A DNA stretch of 64,000 nucleotides from a bacterium. GTDB taxonomy: Bacteria; Actinomycetota; Acidimicrobiia; Spongiisociales; UBA5794. Shown here piece after piece: positions 27,378-35,369 of the stretch. The first letter of the stretch is position 1; each line of letters opens with the position of its first letter. The position numbers and the translations under genes were made by a program. Under the pieces are notes generated by a model. That model searched no databases, was not told the DNA's origin, and was given only the letters and a program-made list of their open reading frames with translations. Location of the stretch: NCBI GenBank assembly GCA_024228555.1, contig JAAETI010000486.1:62001-126000 (forward strand), written 5' to 3'.

Positions 27378-27542
27378 TCAAAGGAGCGGGTGCTGCGAAC
27401 CGGGGATGCGGAGCAGCATCAGCCGACCGTCCTCCCTCTTGATCGTTGTTCCTGGAACCGTGGTTGTGTCTTCGTCCACGTAGGTCCCGTGGGTCTGCAC
27501 GTCGAGCAGCCAGCACCTCACCTTCGTGCCCGGATTCGGCAC
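27378..27542 (-). CDS. Candidate small protein, unknown
   Basis: A 54-aa minus-strand ORF too short for the track: GTG at 27542 followed by PNPGTKVRCWLLDVQTHGTY, then VDEDTTTVPGTTIKREDG and a stop. The composition is protein-like (alternating strands, like an FHA or SH3-type beta element) and an in-frame TGA lies 3 nt upstream of the GTG, but no SD is visible. It may be real or a chance ORF. Confidence 0.3.
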   Translation of the reverse strand: MPNPGTKVRCWLLDVQTHGTYVDEDTTTVPGTTIKREDGRLMLLRIPGSQHPLL

Positions 27543-27822
27543 TGATCATCAGGTTCGTGACCGATGCATCCTGAAAGTCGCGGGTGTCGGAAAACGGAAT
27601 GTTGGTCTCAACTGAAACCCTCCCTCTTCCGCCCCGCTAGTACTGCGGCGCTCTACGAAATCCGGGCAGACCACGTTGGCGATGGCGCCGTGTCGATTCA
27701 TGTCCGCCCAGGAGAGCAAGCCTACGTGCGCACATCTCAGGCTGGGAGGGCAACCTTGCGTCATTGAATGACGGCCTAACGCCGTCTCCGGCCTGGTGCG
27801 ACGGTAGATTGGGGACCTCGTC

Positions 27823-27828
27823 GAGAGG
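27823..27828 (+). promoter_or_regulatory. Shine-Dalgarno pointing to a non-canonical korA start
   Basis: GAGAGG lies 8 nt before ATC at 27837. No ATG, GTG or TTG exists in this frame between the stop at 27777 and the GTG at 27891. Confidence 0.45.
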
Positions 27829-27836
27829 TTTCCCAA

Positions 27837-28976
27837 ATCACTGATACTGCAACTATCGAGCGCGAGTTCACCGACGGCGCCACCGCCATTGTGAGGGGGG
27901 CGCTGGCGAGCGGCTGTGACTTCTTTGCGGGGTATCCCATCACCCCCGCCTCCCCGATCCTGATGATGATGCTGCGGGATCTGCCAGCCAGAGGTGGCAT
28001 CGGGATGCAGGGTGAAGACGAGATCGCCTCCATCGGCATGTGCATCGGGGCCGCCATGAGCGGTGCCCGTGCGATGACCGCGACCTCGGCGCCCGGGATC
28101 AGCCTGTACAGCGAAAACATCGGTCTTGCCATCATGGGTGAGCTTCCCCTTGTTGTAGTCGATGTGCAGCGACTTGGGCCTTCGACGGGTGCCGCAACCA
28201 CTACCGCACAAGGCGACATTCAGTTTGTCCGGTGGGGGACCGGTGGAGGGTTCCCGATCATTGCCCTGTGTCCTTCGACGATCGCCGAGTGCTACACGCT
28301 CACCATGAAGGCATTCGACCTTGCAGAGCGATTCCGCTGCCCGGTCTTCCTGATGGCCGACAAGGAGCTGGCCCTAACCATGAAGTCGGTCAACCCGAGT
28401 GACTACGTCGACGTTGAGGTGCGGGATCGGGAGGTCGTCGATCCCACAGAACTGGACCCCCCGCTGGAGTACCGATACGAACCTGCAGGAGACGTCGTTC
28501 CGATGCAGCTCTATGGCGGCAAGCACCCGGTTCGTTTCACCGGGAGTGCGCACACCGAAGATGCCTTCATAACAAAGAAGCCGGATATCATTGGACCGCT
28601 CAATGAGCATCTGATCCGCAAGATCACCGACCACGTTGACGAGATCTCGATGGTCAAGACGGACTTCGAGGACGGTGCTCGTACCCTGCTCGTCAGTTAC
28701 GGCGTTACCGCGGGGAGCATGCGTGAGGCCGTGACTTTGGTCAGAGCCAACGGTACGAGGGTCTCGGCGCTGACGGTGCAGAGTCTGTGGCCGGTCCCCG
28801 AAAGTGAGATAGTCGCCGCTGCTGCGGGTGTGGATCGGGTCGTGATCGCTGAGCTCAATCCCGGGCTCTACAAGCGAGAGCTCGAGCGAGTAATACACGA
28901 CGTGGAGATCGTCGGCATCTCCCGTATCGACGGCGTGCTCATCTCGCCGGAGCAAATAGTCGAGGTGATCGTATGA
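27837..28976 (+). CDS. korA: 2-oxoacid:ferredoxin oxidoreductase, alpha subunit (KorA-like)
   Basis: Alpha chain of a CoA-acylating 2-oxoacid:ferredoxin oxidoreductase (2-oxoglutarate is the likely substrate in aerobic actinobacteria; others are possible). Pyrimidine-binding domain: FFAGYPITPASPILMMM, GEDEIASIGMCIGAAMSGAR, TSAPGISLYSENIG; then the transketolase C-terminal type domain. The track starts at GTG 27891, but the in-frame upstream peptide TDTATIEREFTDGATAIV fits the conserved N-terminus of the family, so the start is placed at ATC 27837, which has an SD. If ATC is wrong, either GTG 27891 is used or the sequence has an error. Ends in a 4-bp overlap with korB. Confidence 0.85.
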   Translation: MTDTATIEREFTDGATAIVRGALASGCDFFAGYPITPASPILMMMLRDLPARGGIGMQGEDEIASIGMCIGAAMSGARAMTATSAPGISLYSENIGLAIMGELPLVVVDVQRLGPSTGAATTTAQGDIQFVRWGTGGGFPIIALCPSTIAECYTLTMKAFDLAERFRCPVFLMADKELALTMKSVNPSDYVDVEVRDREVVDPTELDPPLEYRYEPAGDVVPMQLYGGKHPVRFTGSAHTEDAFITKKPDIIGPLNEHLIRKITDHVDEISMVKTDFEDGARTLLVSYGVTAGSMREAVTLVRANGTRVSALTVQSLWPVPESEIVAAAAGVDRVVIAELNPGLYKRELERVIHDVEIVGISRIDGVLISPEQIVEVIV

Positions 28977-30298
28977 GCACCCCGATCGAGCTGCTCCCCA
29001 ACCCGACGTTGCGTACCGAAGACGACTATCCGTTCTGTCCTGGCTGTGGCCACGGTCCAGTCCTCGACGCACTGAACTCGGCGCTGGTCAGGCTCGAGCT
29101 CGAGCCACATGAGGTCGTGATCGTGTCCGACATCGGTTGTTCCGGCCTCTCAGACCAGTTCTTCACAACCAGCGCATTCCACGGTCTTCACGGGCGTTCG
29201 ATTACCTACGCGACCGGCATCAAACTCGCTCGACCAGATCTAGAGGTCGTGGTCATCATGGGTGATGGCGGGACCGGGATCGGTGGAGCTCACCTGCTGT
29301 CGGCTGCGCGCCGCAATATCGGGATCACAGTCCTGGTGCTCAACAACTTCAATTTTGGGATGACCGGGGGCCAGCATTCGACCACCACCCCTGAAGGCTT
29401 CATCACTCCAACGACACCCTCGGGAAACTTGGAGCATCCGCTCGACATCTGCGCAACCGTCGGTGTCAACGGTGCTGCGTACGCCTATCGGGGGACCAGC
29501 TTCGATGACGATCTTGTCGATCGCATCGTCGAGGGAATTGAAGTTGACGGCTTGTCAATGATGGATGTCTGGGATCTGTGCACCGCATACTTCGTGCGCA
29601 ACAACAAGTTCTCGCGACGTCAGATCGACCAGACGATGGAGGTTCTCGGGCTCGAGTCAGGCGTCCTCTACCGCAGCGACAAACCCGAGTTCACCACCGC
29701 CTACCGCAGGCTTGCCGAAGGTCAGCACGAAGGGCTACGGGTCAAGTCAGTTGTGGCGACCACCGGGTCGACACTCGAGAAACGAAGGCACTTCGTCGTG
29801 GCAGGATCAGCAGGCGGGCGTGTCCGCTCGGCCGCCCGTCTCGTTGCGTTGGCGGCGATGCGATCTGGTCTGTGGGCTGCCCAGCGTGACGACTACCCAA
29901 TTACCGTCAAGAGCGGTCACAGCGTTTCCGAGGTGATCATCTCTCCGGAGGAGATCCATTACAACGGCATCGACAAGCCTGATGTGGTGGTGATTGTTAG
30001 CGACGATGGCGTTGGCAAGGCCGGACCCTATCTCGAGGCGATGGAGGTCACCGACACCGTCTATGTCGTCGCAGGGCTGGTTCTTCCAGCGACTGCGGCG
30101 AAGGTCATCGTCCTTGACGCTGCGGCCTCCGAAACTCGGATACCCAAGGCGTCGCTGGCGCTGGCTCTCGTTTCCCATGCCGTGGATCGCAGCGAGATTG
30201 TTCCGTTCGACCTATTCGAGGCGACGGCAGGCGAAGGTGGCTTTGGCGAGAAGAACCTCGAACTGTTGGCTGCAGGGGTCGCTCTGACCGAGGCATAG
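28973..30298 (+). CDS. korB: 2-oxoacid:ferredoxin oxidoreductase, fused beta and gamma subunits
   Basis: Residues 1 to about 260 are the TPP-binding beta subunit: FCPGCGHG (Cys22, Cys25), DIGCSGLSDQF (Cys56), the TPP motif GDGGTGIGG...NN near 97-125, and WDLC (Cys203), i.e. the four Cys expected for its [4Fe-4S] cluster. From about 265 the chain continues as a gamma-type domain (VVAGSAGGRVRSAARLVALA, SGHSVSEVIISPEEIHY, KPDVVVIVSDDGVGK). In many actinobacteria the gamma domain sits on KorA. 441 aa is long for KorB alone (about 300-350). ATGA overlap with korA. Confidence 0.88.
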   Translation: MSTPIELLPNPTLRTEDDYPFCPGCGHGPVLDALNSALVRLELEPHEVVIVSDIGCSGLSDQFFTTSAFHGLHGRSITYATGIKLARPDLEVVVIMGDGGTGIGGAHLLSAARRNIGITVLVLNNFNFGMTGGQHSTTTPEGFITPTTPSGNLEHPLDICATVGVNGAAYAYRGTSFDDDLVDRIVEGIEVDGLSMMDVWDLCTAYFVRNNKFSRRQIDQTMEVLGLESGVLYRSDKPEFTTAYRRLAEGQHEGLRVKSVVATTGSTLEKRRHFVVAGSAGGRVRSAARLVALAAMRSGLWAAQRDDYPITVKSGHSVSEVIISPEEIHYNGIDKPDVVVIVSDDGVGKAGPYLEAMEVTDTVYVVAGLVLPATAAKVIVLDAAASETRIPKASLALALVSHAVDRSEIVPFDLFEATAGEGGFGEKNLELLAAGVALTEA

Positions 30299-30338
30299 GT
30301 GTATTGATTCGGGAGGTTGTTGACGGTTGTGATTAGTT

Positions 30339-30392
30339 GAGCCTCCCTGGTTGTGTGGTGTTTGCACGCATCACGACAGCCAGAGGAGGCTC
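30339..30392 (+). repeat. Long imperfect hairpin at the IS481 remnant end
   Basis: GAGCCTCCCTGGTTGTG...TGGTG is complementary, with a few mismatches, to CATCACGACAGCCAGAGGAGGCTC, giving a stem of about 22 bp around TTTGCACG. It lies directly before the transposase-like start codon, within the leader of the element. Confidence 0.55.
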
Positions 30393-30395
30393 CTT

Positions 30396-30503
30396 GTGCA
30401 CGCTAATGCTCCTTTGACCCCGACGGGTCGCCTAATCCTGTGTGAACGAATCGGTAAGGGCCACCCGATTGCGACAGTATTGCGGCCTACTCCTCGGGGG
30501 TGA
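30396..30503 (+). pseudogene. IS481-family transposase remnant (N-terminal fragment)
   Basis: GTG at 30396 opens HANAPLTPTGRLILCERIGK followed by GHPIATVL, the characteristic first 30 residues of IS481-type transposases (HANAPLTPxGR, then the helix-turn-helix start). After about residue 28 the homology stops and the frame runs antisense into the LCP gene to a TGA at 30503. The catalytic DDE domain is absent. No right end was found in the window, so this is a scar rather than an element. Confidence 0.65.
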
Positions 30504-31701
30504 GGAGACCGTCGTCTTCCAGATCACGGTACACGTCCTCTGCTCCGTCGCCGAGGAAGACGACGCTGGCCGCTCCTGCGTTGCCAACGGAACCAGGGAG
30601 CACGATGTTGGTGAGCTCCGTCGAGTCGAAGAAGTAGGGGGCCGCCGCCAGAGTCAATACGTCCTCGGTGGAGAGATCGGTCCAGGAGTTGTCGGTGAGG
30701 ATCCGTATCCACTCGGGCAGAAGATCGATACCGGGGATCTGGACCATGTCCATCGCCGCCTGCATAATCCGTCCTTGGTTGAGAGAGCGGGTGAAATCAC
30801 CGCCGGACAGACCCTTGCGGATTCGAGCAAGCTGCAGTGCCCGCGTCGGTGTCAGGGTTTGCGGCCCGGCGGGGAAGTTGGACCAATTGTTGCCGCTGCG
30901 CATGACCGAGGGCAGATCGATCGTCAGTCCGCCGAGTTCCTCCATGAGCGCAGTGAAGCCTTTGAACCCTGTGACGAAATAGCCTTCGATTTCCAGCTCC
31001 GTCAGATTGGTCACCGACTCCAGCATCGCCTCCGGACCTCGTCCGGCCATGATGTGAGTCAGCTTGTCGAAACCGTCGGGCCCCTCGACCCATGAATCGC
31101 GAGGGAAGCCGACGATCGCTCCCGCACCGGCCTTTGGGGAAACGGTGAGGATGTGGACGCTGTCGGCGCGATAACGCTGCTGGTTTTGACCAACCCTGGC
31201 GTCGGAACCAAGAACCAGGACCATGCGGGGGTCCTCTCCCAGCCACGGGGTGATCTCATCGAGGACGGCACCGACAATGCGCCAACCACCACCGTCATCG
31301 ACCAGCAAGATGACATCCCGGTCAACACGGGCAACAGCCACCTTGTCGCCGTTTTCCAGTTCGGCGGTCGTGGCACCGCCCACCTCGCCGGACTCGATGC
31401 GGTCGGCGTTGTCGACATGGGCGAGCAGACCTTCCGGTACAGACGGCGGATCGTTGCGGTCATCGGCCAGCCACGAATAGAAGTCGTTGAGCGGTTGGTC
31501 CAGGCCATCGGGCAGGTCTAGGTCGAGAACTACCTCGACCAGCGGTACCTCAGTCGTCGTAGTCGGCGCCATGGTTGTTGTAGTGGTTGTCGTGACCGCG
31601 GCAACGGTCGTGGTGGTCTCCGGAGCGGCCTCGGCGCCACTACAGGCGGTGGCGACGACGGCGAGCGCAACGAGGAATATGTAGGGAAGGGAAGATCGCA
31701 C
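30487..31701 (-). CDS. LytR-CpsA-Psr (LCP) family protein, putative lipoprotein
   Basis: 404-aa extracytoplasmic protein. An N-terminal signal with a lipobox-like ALAVVATAC is followed by a Thr-rich linker (TTTTTTTMAPTTTT). The LCP core follows: LGSDARVGQNQQRYRADSVH, VGFPRDSWV, DLPSVM and ARIRKGLSGGDFTRSLNQG, matching the phosphoprenyl-binding Arg/Asp positions of LCP transferases, which attach glycopolymers to the cell wall. Most LCP proteins carry a TM anchor, so a lipoprotein form is less usual. GTG start at 31701 with TAGTAT 8 nt upstream. Confidence 0.82.
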   Translation of the reverse strand: MRSSLPYIFLVALAVVATACSGAEAAPETTTTVAAVTTTTTTTMAPTTTTEVPLVEVVLDLDLPDGLDQPLNDFYSWLADDRNDPPSVPEGLLAHVDNADRIESGEVGGATTAELENGDKVAVARVDRDVILLVDDGGGWRIVGAVLDEITPWLGEDPRMVLVLGSDARVGQNQQRYRADSVHILTVSPKAGAGAIVGFPRDSWVEGPDGFDKLTHIMAGRGPEAMLESVTNLTELEIEGYFVTGFKGFTALMEELGGLTIDLPSVMRSGNNWSNFPAGPQTLTPTRALQLARIRKGLSGGDFTRSLNQGRIMQAAMDMVQIPGIDLLPEWIRILTDNSWTDLSTEDVLTLAAAPYFFDSTELTNIVLPGSVGNAGAASVVFLGDGAEDVYRDLEDDGLLTPEE

Positions 31702-31813
31702 GAGGAGCGATACTAGCGATGCGCGGGACCGGTTGAGTCACCGCCTGCAGCGGCCCCGATTACTCTCCCTGGGGAGCGGGCCGATCCCGGGGGAAATGAC
31801 AAGGAGACCTTGA

Positions 31814-32470
31814 GTGCGGGTTGTGATAGCCGGGTGCGGTCGTGTCGGCAGCGATCTTGCGCTGAGTCTTGCCGACGCCGGGCACGACGTCTCAGTCGTC
31901 GACACCAATCCGGAGGCATTCCGCCAACTCGGAAGCGCCTTCAACGGGACCACCCATGACGGGCCTTCCTACGACATTCAGGTCTTGCGTCAGGCCGGTA
32001 TCGAGCTGGCCGACGGGTTTGCGGCTGTGACAAACGATGACAACGTGAACCTGATGGCGGTCCAGGTTGCCAATCAGGTCTTCGGCGTGCCCAAGACGGT
32101 GGCCCGTCTCGATGACCCGCGGCGAACGGATGCCTATCGGGCGCTTCGCATCAACCATGTCGCCGCCGGCAAGCTCACCTCCCGGGCGATCCGCGATCAG
32201 TTGCTCGACGATGAGTACCAGTATCACCTGGCGTTTCTCGGGAGCGGGGTGGAGATGGTCGAGATGATCCTTGCGGCCGATGCCGACGGGATGACGGTCG
32301 CTGATATTGAGATCGAGGGGAAGCTCCGGATCGCCGCGGTGCGGCGTGGCCTCGAGGTCTATGTTGCCGAACCCGAGCTCGTGCTGGAGGAGGATGACCT
32401 GCTCATCGCTGCAGGCCTCGAGGGCATCAGACGCAAAGTCCGCCGGTACTGCAAAGCGGGGGAGCTGTGA
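31814..32470 (+). CDS. trkA: Trk K+ uptake regulator TrkA (first copy)
   Basis: 218-aa cytosolic RCK protein that gates the Trk potassium transporter. RCK_N nucleotide-binding motif VVIAGCGRVGSDLALSLAD with the acidic strand end DVSVVDTNPE, a conserved VTNDDNVNLMAVQVA helix and an RCK_C domain from about residue 135. GTG start at 31814 with AAGGAG upstream. Followed with a 4-bp GTGA overlap by the second trkA; E. coli TrkA carries both RCK units on one chain. Confidence 0.92.
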   Translation: MRVVIAGCGRVGSDLALSLADAGHDVSVVDTNPEAFRQLGSAFNGTTHDGPSYDIQVLRQAGIELADGFAAVTNDDNVNLMAVQVANQVFGVPKTVARLDDPRRTDAYRALRINHVAAGKLTSRAIRDQLLDDEYQYHLAFLGSGVEMVEMILAADADGMTVADIEIEGKLRIAAVRRGLEVYVAEPELVLEEDDLLIAAGLEGIRRKVRRYCKAGEL

Positions 32471-33126
32471 GAGTTCTTGTGATCGGTGGCGGCAAGGTGG
32501 GCTCCAGTCTCGGCAAGACCCTCAGCGAGGCGGGACATGTCGTTTCGCTCATAGAGGCCGACCCAACCCGAGCTCAGAATTTGATCGAAGATGTCGACTT
32601 CATGGTCTTCCAGGGAGACGGGTCCGACGTGGAGCTGTTGCAGGCTGCCGACGTGTCTCGAGTCGACTGGGCCGTCGCAGTCACTGGACGAGATGAAGCC
32701 AACCTGGTTGCCTGCGAACTGGCGCGAACCTTCGGTGCCAAGAACGTACTCGCCAGACTCAATAGCCCTCTGAATCGTCCCACCTTCGAAGCCCTCGGAG
32801 TACCCGTCGTCGGTGTGACGAGTCTCATGGCCCAGGTGATTTCGCGTGAGGTCGAGGTGGTGGATCTCAGTCGGCTTGCTGTTATCGAGGGCGGTCAGAT
32901 CAGCCTGGTTGAGCGCATCCTCCCCGACGACTACCCGGCGACGATGGTCACCCAACTCAAGCTGCCGCGACCGTCGTTGCTCATCACGCAGATACGCGAC
33001 GGGCGGGCTTCGGTTCCCGGTCCTAACACGGTTCTAGAGGCAGGCGACAGAATCCTGGCCGTTGTCCCGATTGAGGCCGAGAAGGAATTCTCAGAGGCGT
33101 TCGACAACTACGAGGCAAGGAAGTGA
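32467..33126 (+). CDS. trkA: Trk K+ uptake regulator TrkA (second copy)
   Basis: 219 aa, paralogous to the gene just upstream. RCK_N: VLVIGGGKVGSSLGKTLSEAG and VVSLIEADPTRAQNL; VTGRDEANLVACELARTFG; RCK_C from about residue 137 (SREVEVVDLSRLAVIEGG...GDRILAVVP). GTG start overlaps the first trkA stop. Two separate RCK proteins next to one TrkH suggest a hetero-assembled gating ring, as in the CeoB-CeoC pair of mycobacteria. Confidence 0.92.
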   Translation: MRVLVIGGGKVGSSLGKTLSEAGHVVSLIEADPTRAQNLIEDVDFMVFQGDGSDVELLQAADVSRVDWAVAVTGRDEANLVACELARTFGAKNVLARLNSPLNRPTFEALGVPVVGVTSLMAQVISREVEVVDLSRLAVIEGGQISLVERILPDDYPATMVTQLKLPRPSLLITQIRDGRASVPGPNTVLEAGDRILAVVPIEAEKEFSEAFDNYEARK

Positions 33127-33269
33127 CAACGCCTCCGCGTCGCGAGAAGACCAGCTGGGTCGATGATGCTCTTGGCGGGCTCACCTCTATCGCACTGGAG
33201 GCCCTGGTCGTGCTGTGTCTTGCCGCGGTTGCGCTAGCCGTGGCTTGGATCGCCGTGACGGTGATGTAG
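33123..33269 (+). CDS. 48-aa single-pass membrane peptide between trkA and trkH
   Basis: Not in the ORF track (too short). GTG at 33123 overlaps the trkA stop as GTGA; the ORF runs to TAG at 33269, and trkH starts 1 nt later. The peptide has a basic hydrophilic start (TTPPRREKTSWVDDALGG) and then one long hydrophobic helix (IALEALVVLCLAAVALAVAW). The tight coupling on both sides supports translation. It could be a small accessory subunit of the Trk transporter; this is inference. Confidence 0.6.
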   Translation: MTTPPRREKTSWVDDALGGLTSIALEALVVLCLAAVALAVAWIAVTVM

Positions 33270-33270
33270 C

Positions 33271-34767
33271 TTGCTCATCAAGCCGACAGCAGAAGACTTC
33301 CGTGTTGTCGGATTCAATCTCGGTCGTATCTCAACGCTTGTTGGCGCAGCCGGTCTCGTGCCGTTGCTGTGGGCCGTCGTCCTCAGAGAGTGGGCGCCTG
33401 CGTTCTCTTTTGTCCTGATGATCGGCGTGTTTGCGCTGATGGGTGAACTGGGGGGAATGATCAACGTCGCCCACCGCCGTCTGGATTGGTCGCACGGAAT
33501 GGTGGTTGTCGCGCTTGCGTGGCTTCTTGTCCCGGCCTTTGCCTCTATCCCGCTGGCGTTGTCCGGTCACTACGCCTCTGTTCTCGACGCTGGCTTCGAT
33601 GCCATGTCCGGTTTGTCGACTACCGGCTTGGCGCTCGTCCAGGACCTCGATCACCTGGCATCCTCACTCAACTTCTGGCGTCACCTACTCCACTTCATTG
33701 GCGGGCAGGGAATCATCATTGCGGCGCTCTCTATCTTCGCCGGAGGCGGTGTAGTGACCTTGTACCTGGGAGAAGCCCGCGACGAACGCATACTTCCCTC
33801 GGTGCGATCCACGGCCCGTTTCATCTGGGCGGCTGCCCTAATGCACCTTGCTGTCGGCATAATCGTTCTCACTCTTGTGGCTTGGCAGGTGCTGGGTTTC
33901 GGGTTCATGCGTTCGCTCTTCCACGGTCTGATGGTGTTCTTCGCCGCGTTCGACACCGGAGGGTTTGCGGCTCAATCAACCAACCTTGGCTACTACCACT
34001 CGACCATCTTTGAGTTCGTAGCCGCGGTGCTGATGGTGGCAGGAACGATGTCGTTCGGTGTTCACTATGCGCTGTGGAAACGTCGCTACCGCTCGGTGAT
34101 GCGCAATCTCGAGACGCGAACAATGCTTGTCACGTTCGGGTTGACGCTGACCATCACCATCGTTGGTCTCGCCGCCACTGGTGCCTTTACCGAATCGCTC
34201 GGCTTGGCCCGCTACGGGTTCTTCCAACTGTTGTCCGCCCACACGGGCACCGGGTTCGCCACGGTTTCGGTCCAAGAGTTGGCCGGATGGTCGGGTCTTG
34301 CGTTTGCCGGGATGGCTATTGCGATGGCTCTCGGCGGTATGGGGTCGTCGACCGCGGGTGGCGTCAAGTCGTTGCGAGTGGGCATCACCGTGCGGTCCGT
34401 CGTGACCCAGATAAAGCAGGTTCTGGTCCCCGAGGGGGCCTTGGTGTCGCGCTCGTACCACCAGAACGGGCGGGTGCGGCTGACGCCGGAGCTGGCCCAG
34501 GCAGCCATGACGGTGTCGCTGCTCTATGTCGCTCTCTATCTCGCCGGTATCGGAATGGGTCTCGTGTACGGGTACGGCCTCGGCGAAGCGGCATTCGAGT
34601 CGATCTCAGCCGGGGCCAACGTTGGCCTGTCCGTTGGGATAACTGACCCGACGATGCCGCTGCTGCTGAAGCTCACCTACATGGGCCAGATGTGGTTGGG
34701 GCGTCTCGAGTTTGTTGCGGTGTTCGCCCTATTCGGGTTCTTGTACTCAACCTGGAGGGGCAAGTGA
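33271..34767 (+). CDS. trkH: Trk-type K+ transporter membrane subunit TrkH
   Basis: 498-aa pore-forming subunit of the Trk potassium uptake system, with about 10-12 helices and four P-loops. Selectivity-filter-like stretches are visible as MSGLSTTGLAL, FDTGGFAAQS, SAHTGTGFATVS and GANVGLSVGI. It starts with TTG at 33271, 1 nt after the small peptide gene. The cytosolic ring is supplied by the two upstream TrkA proteins. The end overlaps the next gene as GTGA. Confidence 0.93.
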   Translation: MLIKPTAEDFRVVGFNLGRISTLVGAAGLVPLLWAVVLREWAPAFSFVLMIGVFALMGELGGMINVAHRRLDWSHGMVVVALAWLLVPAFASIPLALSGHYASVLDAGFDAMSGLSTTGLALVQDLDHLASSLNFWRHLLHFIGGQGIIIAALSIFAGGGVVTLYLGEARDERILPSVRSTARFIWAAALMHLAVGIIVLTLVAWQVLGFGFMRSLFHGLMVFFAAFDTGGFAAQSTNLGYYHSTIFEFVAAVLMVAGTMSFGVHYALWKRRYRSVMRNLETRTMLVTFGLTLTITIVGLAATGAFTESLGLARYGFFQLLSAHTGTGFATVSVQELAGWSGLAFAGMAIAMALGGMGSSTAGGVKSLRVGITVRSVVTQIKQVLVPEGALVSRSYHQNGRVRLTPELAQAAMTVSLLYVALYLAGIGMGLVYGYGLGEAAFESISAGANVGLSVGITDPTMPLLLKLTYMGQMWLGRLEFVAVFALFGFLYSTWRGK

Positions 34768-35291
34768 GACGTTTCGCTGCACTGGTCCTGTTGCTGAGTC
34801 TTGTGGGTGTCCCCGCGGCTTCTGGCCAAGAGTCGGTTGACGTAGCCGACTTGCTCGAGGCGCCGATCGACTACATCGGCGAGGTCTCCGTCGTCGGGGA
34901 ACTCATCGGCGACTACGGCTTCCGCAGCGATGACTCGATGTGGACCCAGCTCAACGACGACTCGTATGCGTTCGACCCGGTCCTCGATGATGGCGCTCTC
35001 ACCGGCGGCAATATCGGGGTTGCGGTGCGGATTCCCGCGGAGCTCGCAGCAAGCCTCGATCCTCCCGGTGGCTACCGCGTTCGGGGCCCAGTGGTCGAGG
35101 CAACCGGTGTCTGGAAGTACCACGACCCAGACCGGGGCGGCGAAACCTACATCGACGTCGTAGGGCTGACCGTCGTCGAGTCGGGACGGGGTCTGACCGA
35201 ACACCCGACCTGGTTGGTAGGCGCGTTCGGGTTCGTCCTGATAGCGTACGCAATCTTCATGAGGCTACGGAGTGGGCCTCGGCGCGGGTGA
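34764..35291 (+). CDS. Exported membrane-anchored protein, OB-fold-like, unknown
   Basis: 175 aa from the GTG at 34764 (VRRFAALVLLLSLVGVPAA, a signal peptide), overlapping the trkH stop. The extracytoplasmic part (VADLLEAPIDYIGEVSVVGE ... YRVRGPVVEATGVWKYHD) reads like an OB-fold beta barrel, and one TM helix (TWLVGAFGFVLIAYAIFM) sits near the C-terminus with a short basic tail. Function unknown; position in the trk operon is the only hint. The track's start at 34692 lies inside trkH. Confidence 0.65.
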   Translation: MRRFAALVLLLSLVGVPAASGQESVDVADLLEAPIDYIGEVSVVGELIGDYGFRSDDSMWTQLNDDSYAFDPVLDDGALTGGNIGVAVRIPAELAASLDPPGGYRVRGPVVEATGVWKYHDPDRGGETYIDVVGLTVVESGRGLTEHPTWLVGAFGFVLIAYAIFMRLRSGPRRG

Positions 35292-35369
35292 ACTGTATGT
35301 CGTCTGATTAGCGGCACAACGCCCCGCAGCTAAAATCGCCAGGAACCGATTTCGAGTGGGAGTAACTCT

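Larger units (their letters stand above)
27364..27836. other. 473-bp region without a confident gene
   Basis: Between the tad operon and korA. The only protein-like content is the 54-aa minus-strand candidate at 27378-27542. The other track ORFs here (27549-28211 and 27776-28219 minus) run antisense through korA and have no family-like sequence. A TAGATT box at 27805-27810 could be the korA -10. No tRNA or riboswitch fold was recognised. Confidence 0.4.

Noticed and set aside
31702-31813. c-di-AMP (ydaO) riboswitch upstream of trkA
   Set aside because: The conserved ydaO core is not present; only small GC hairpins (CTCCC-TG-GGGAG) were seen.
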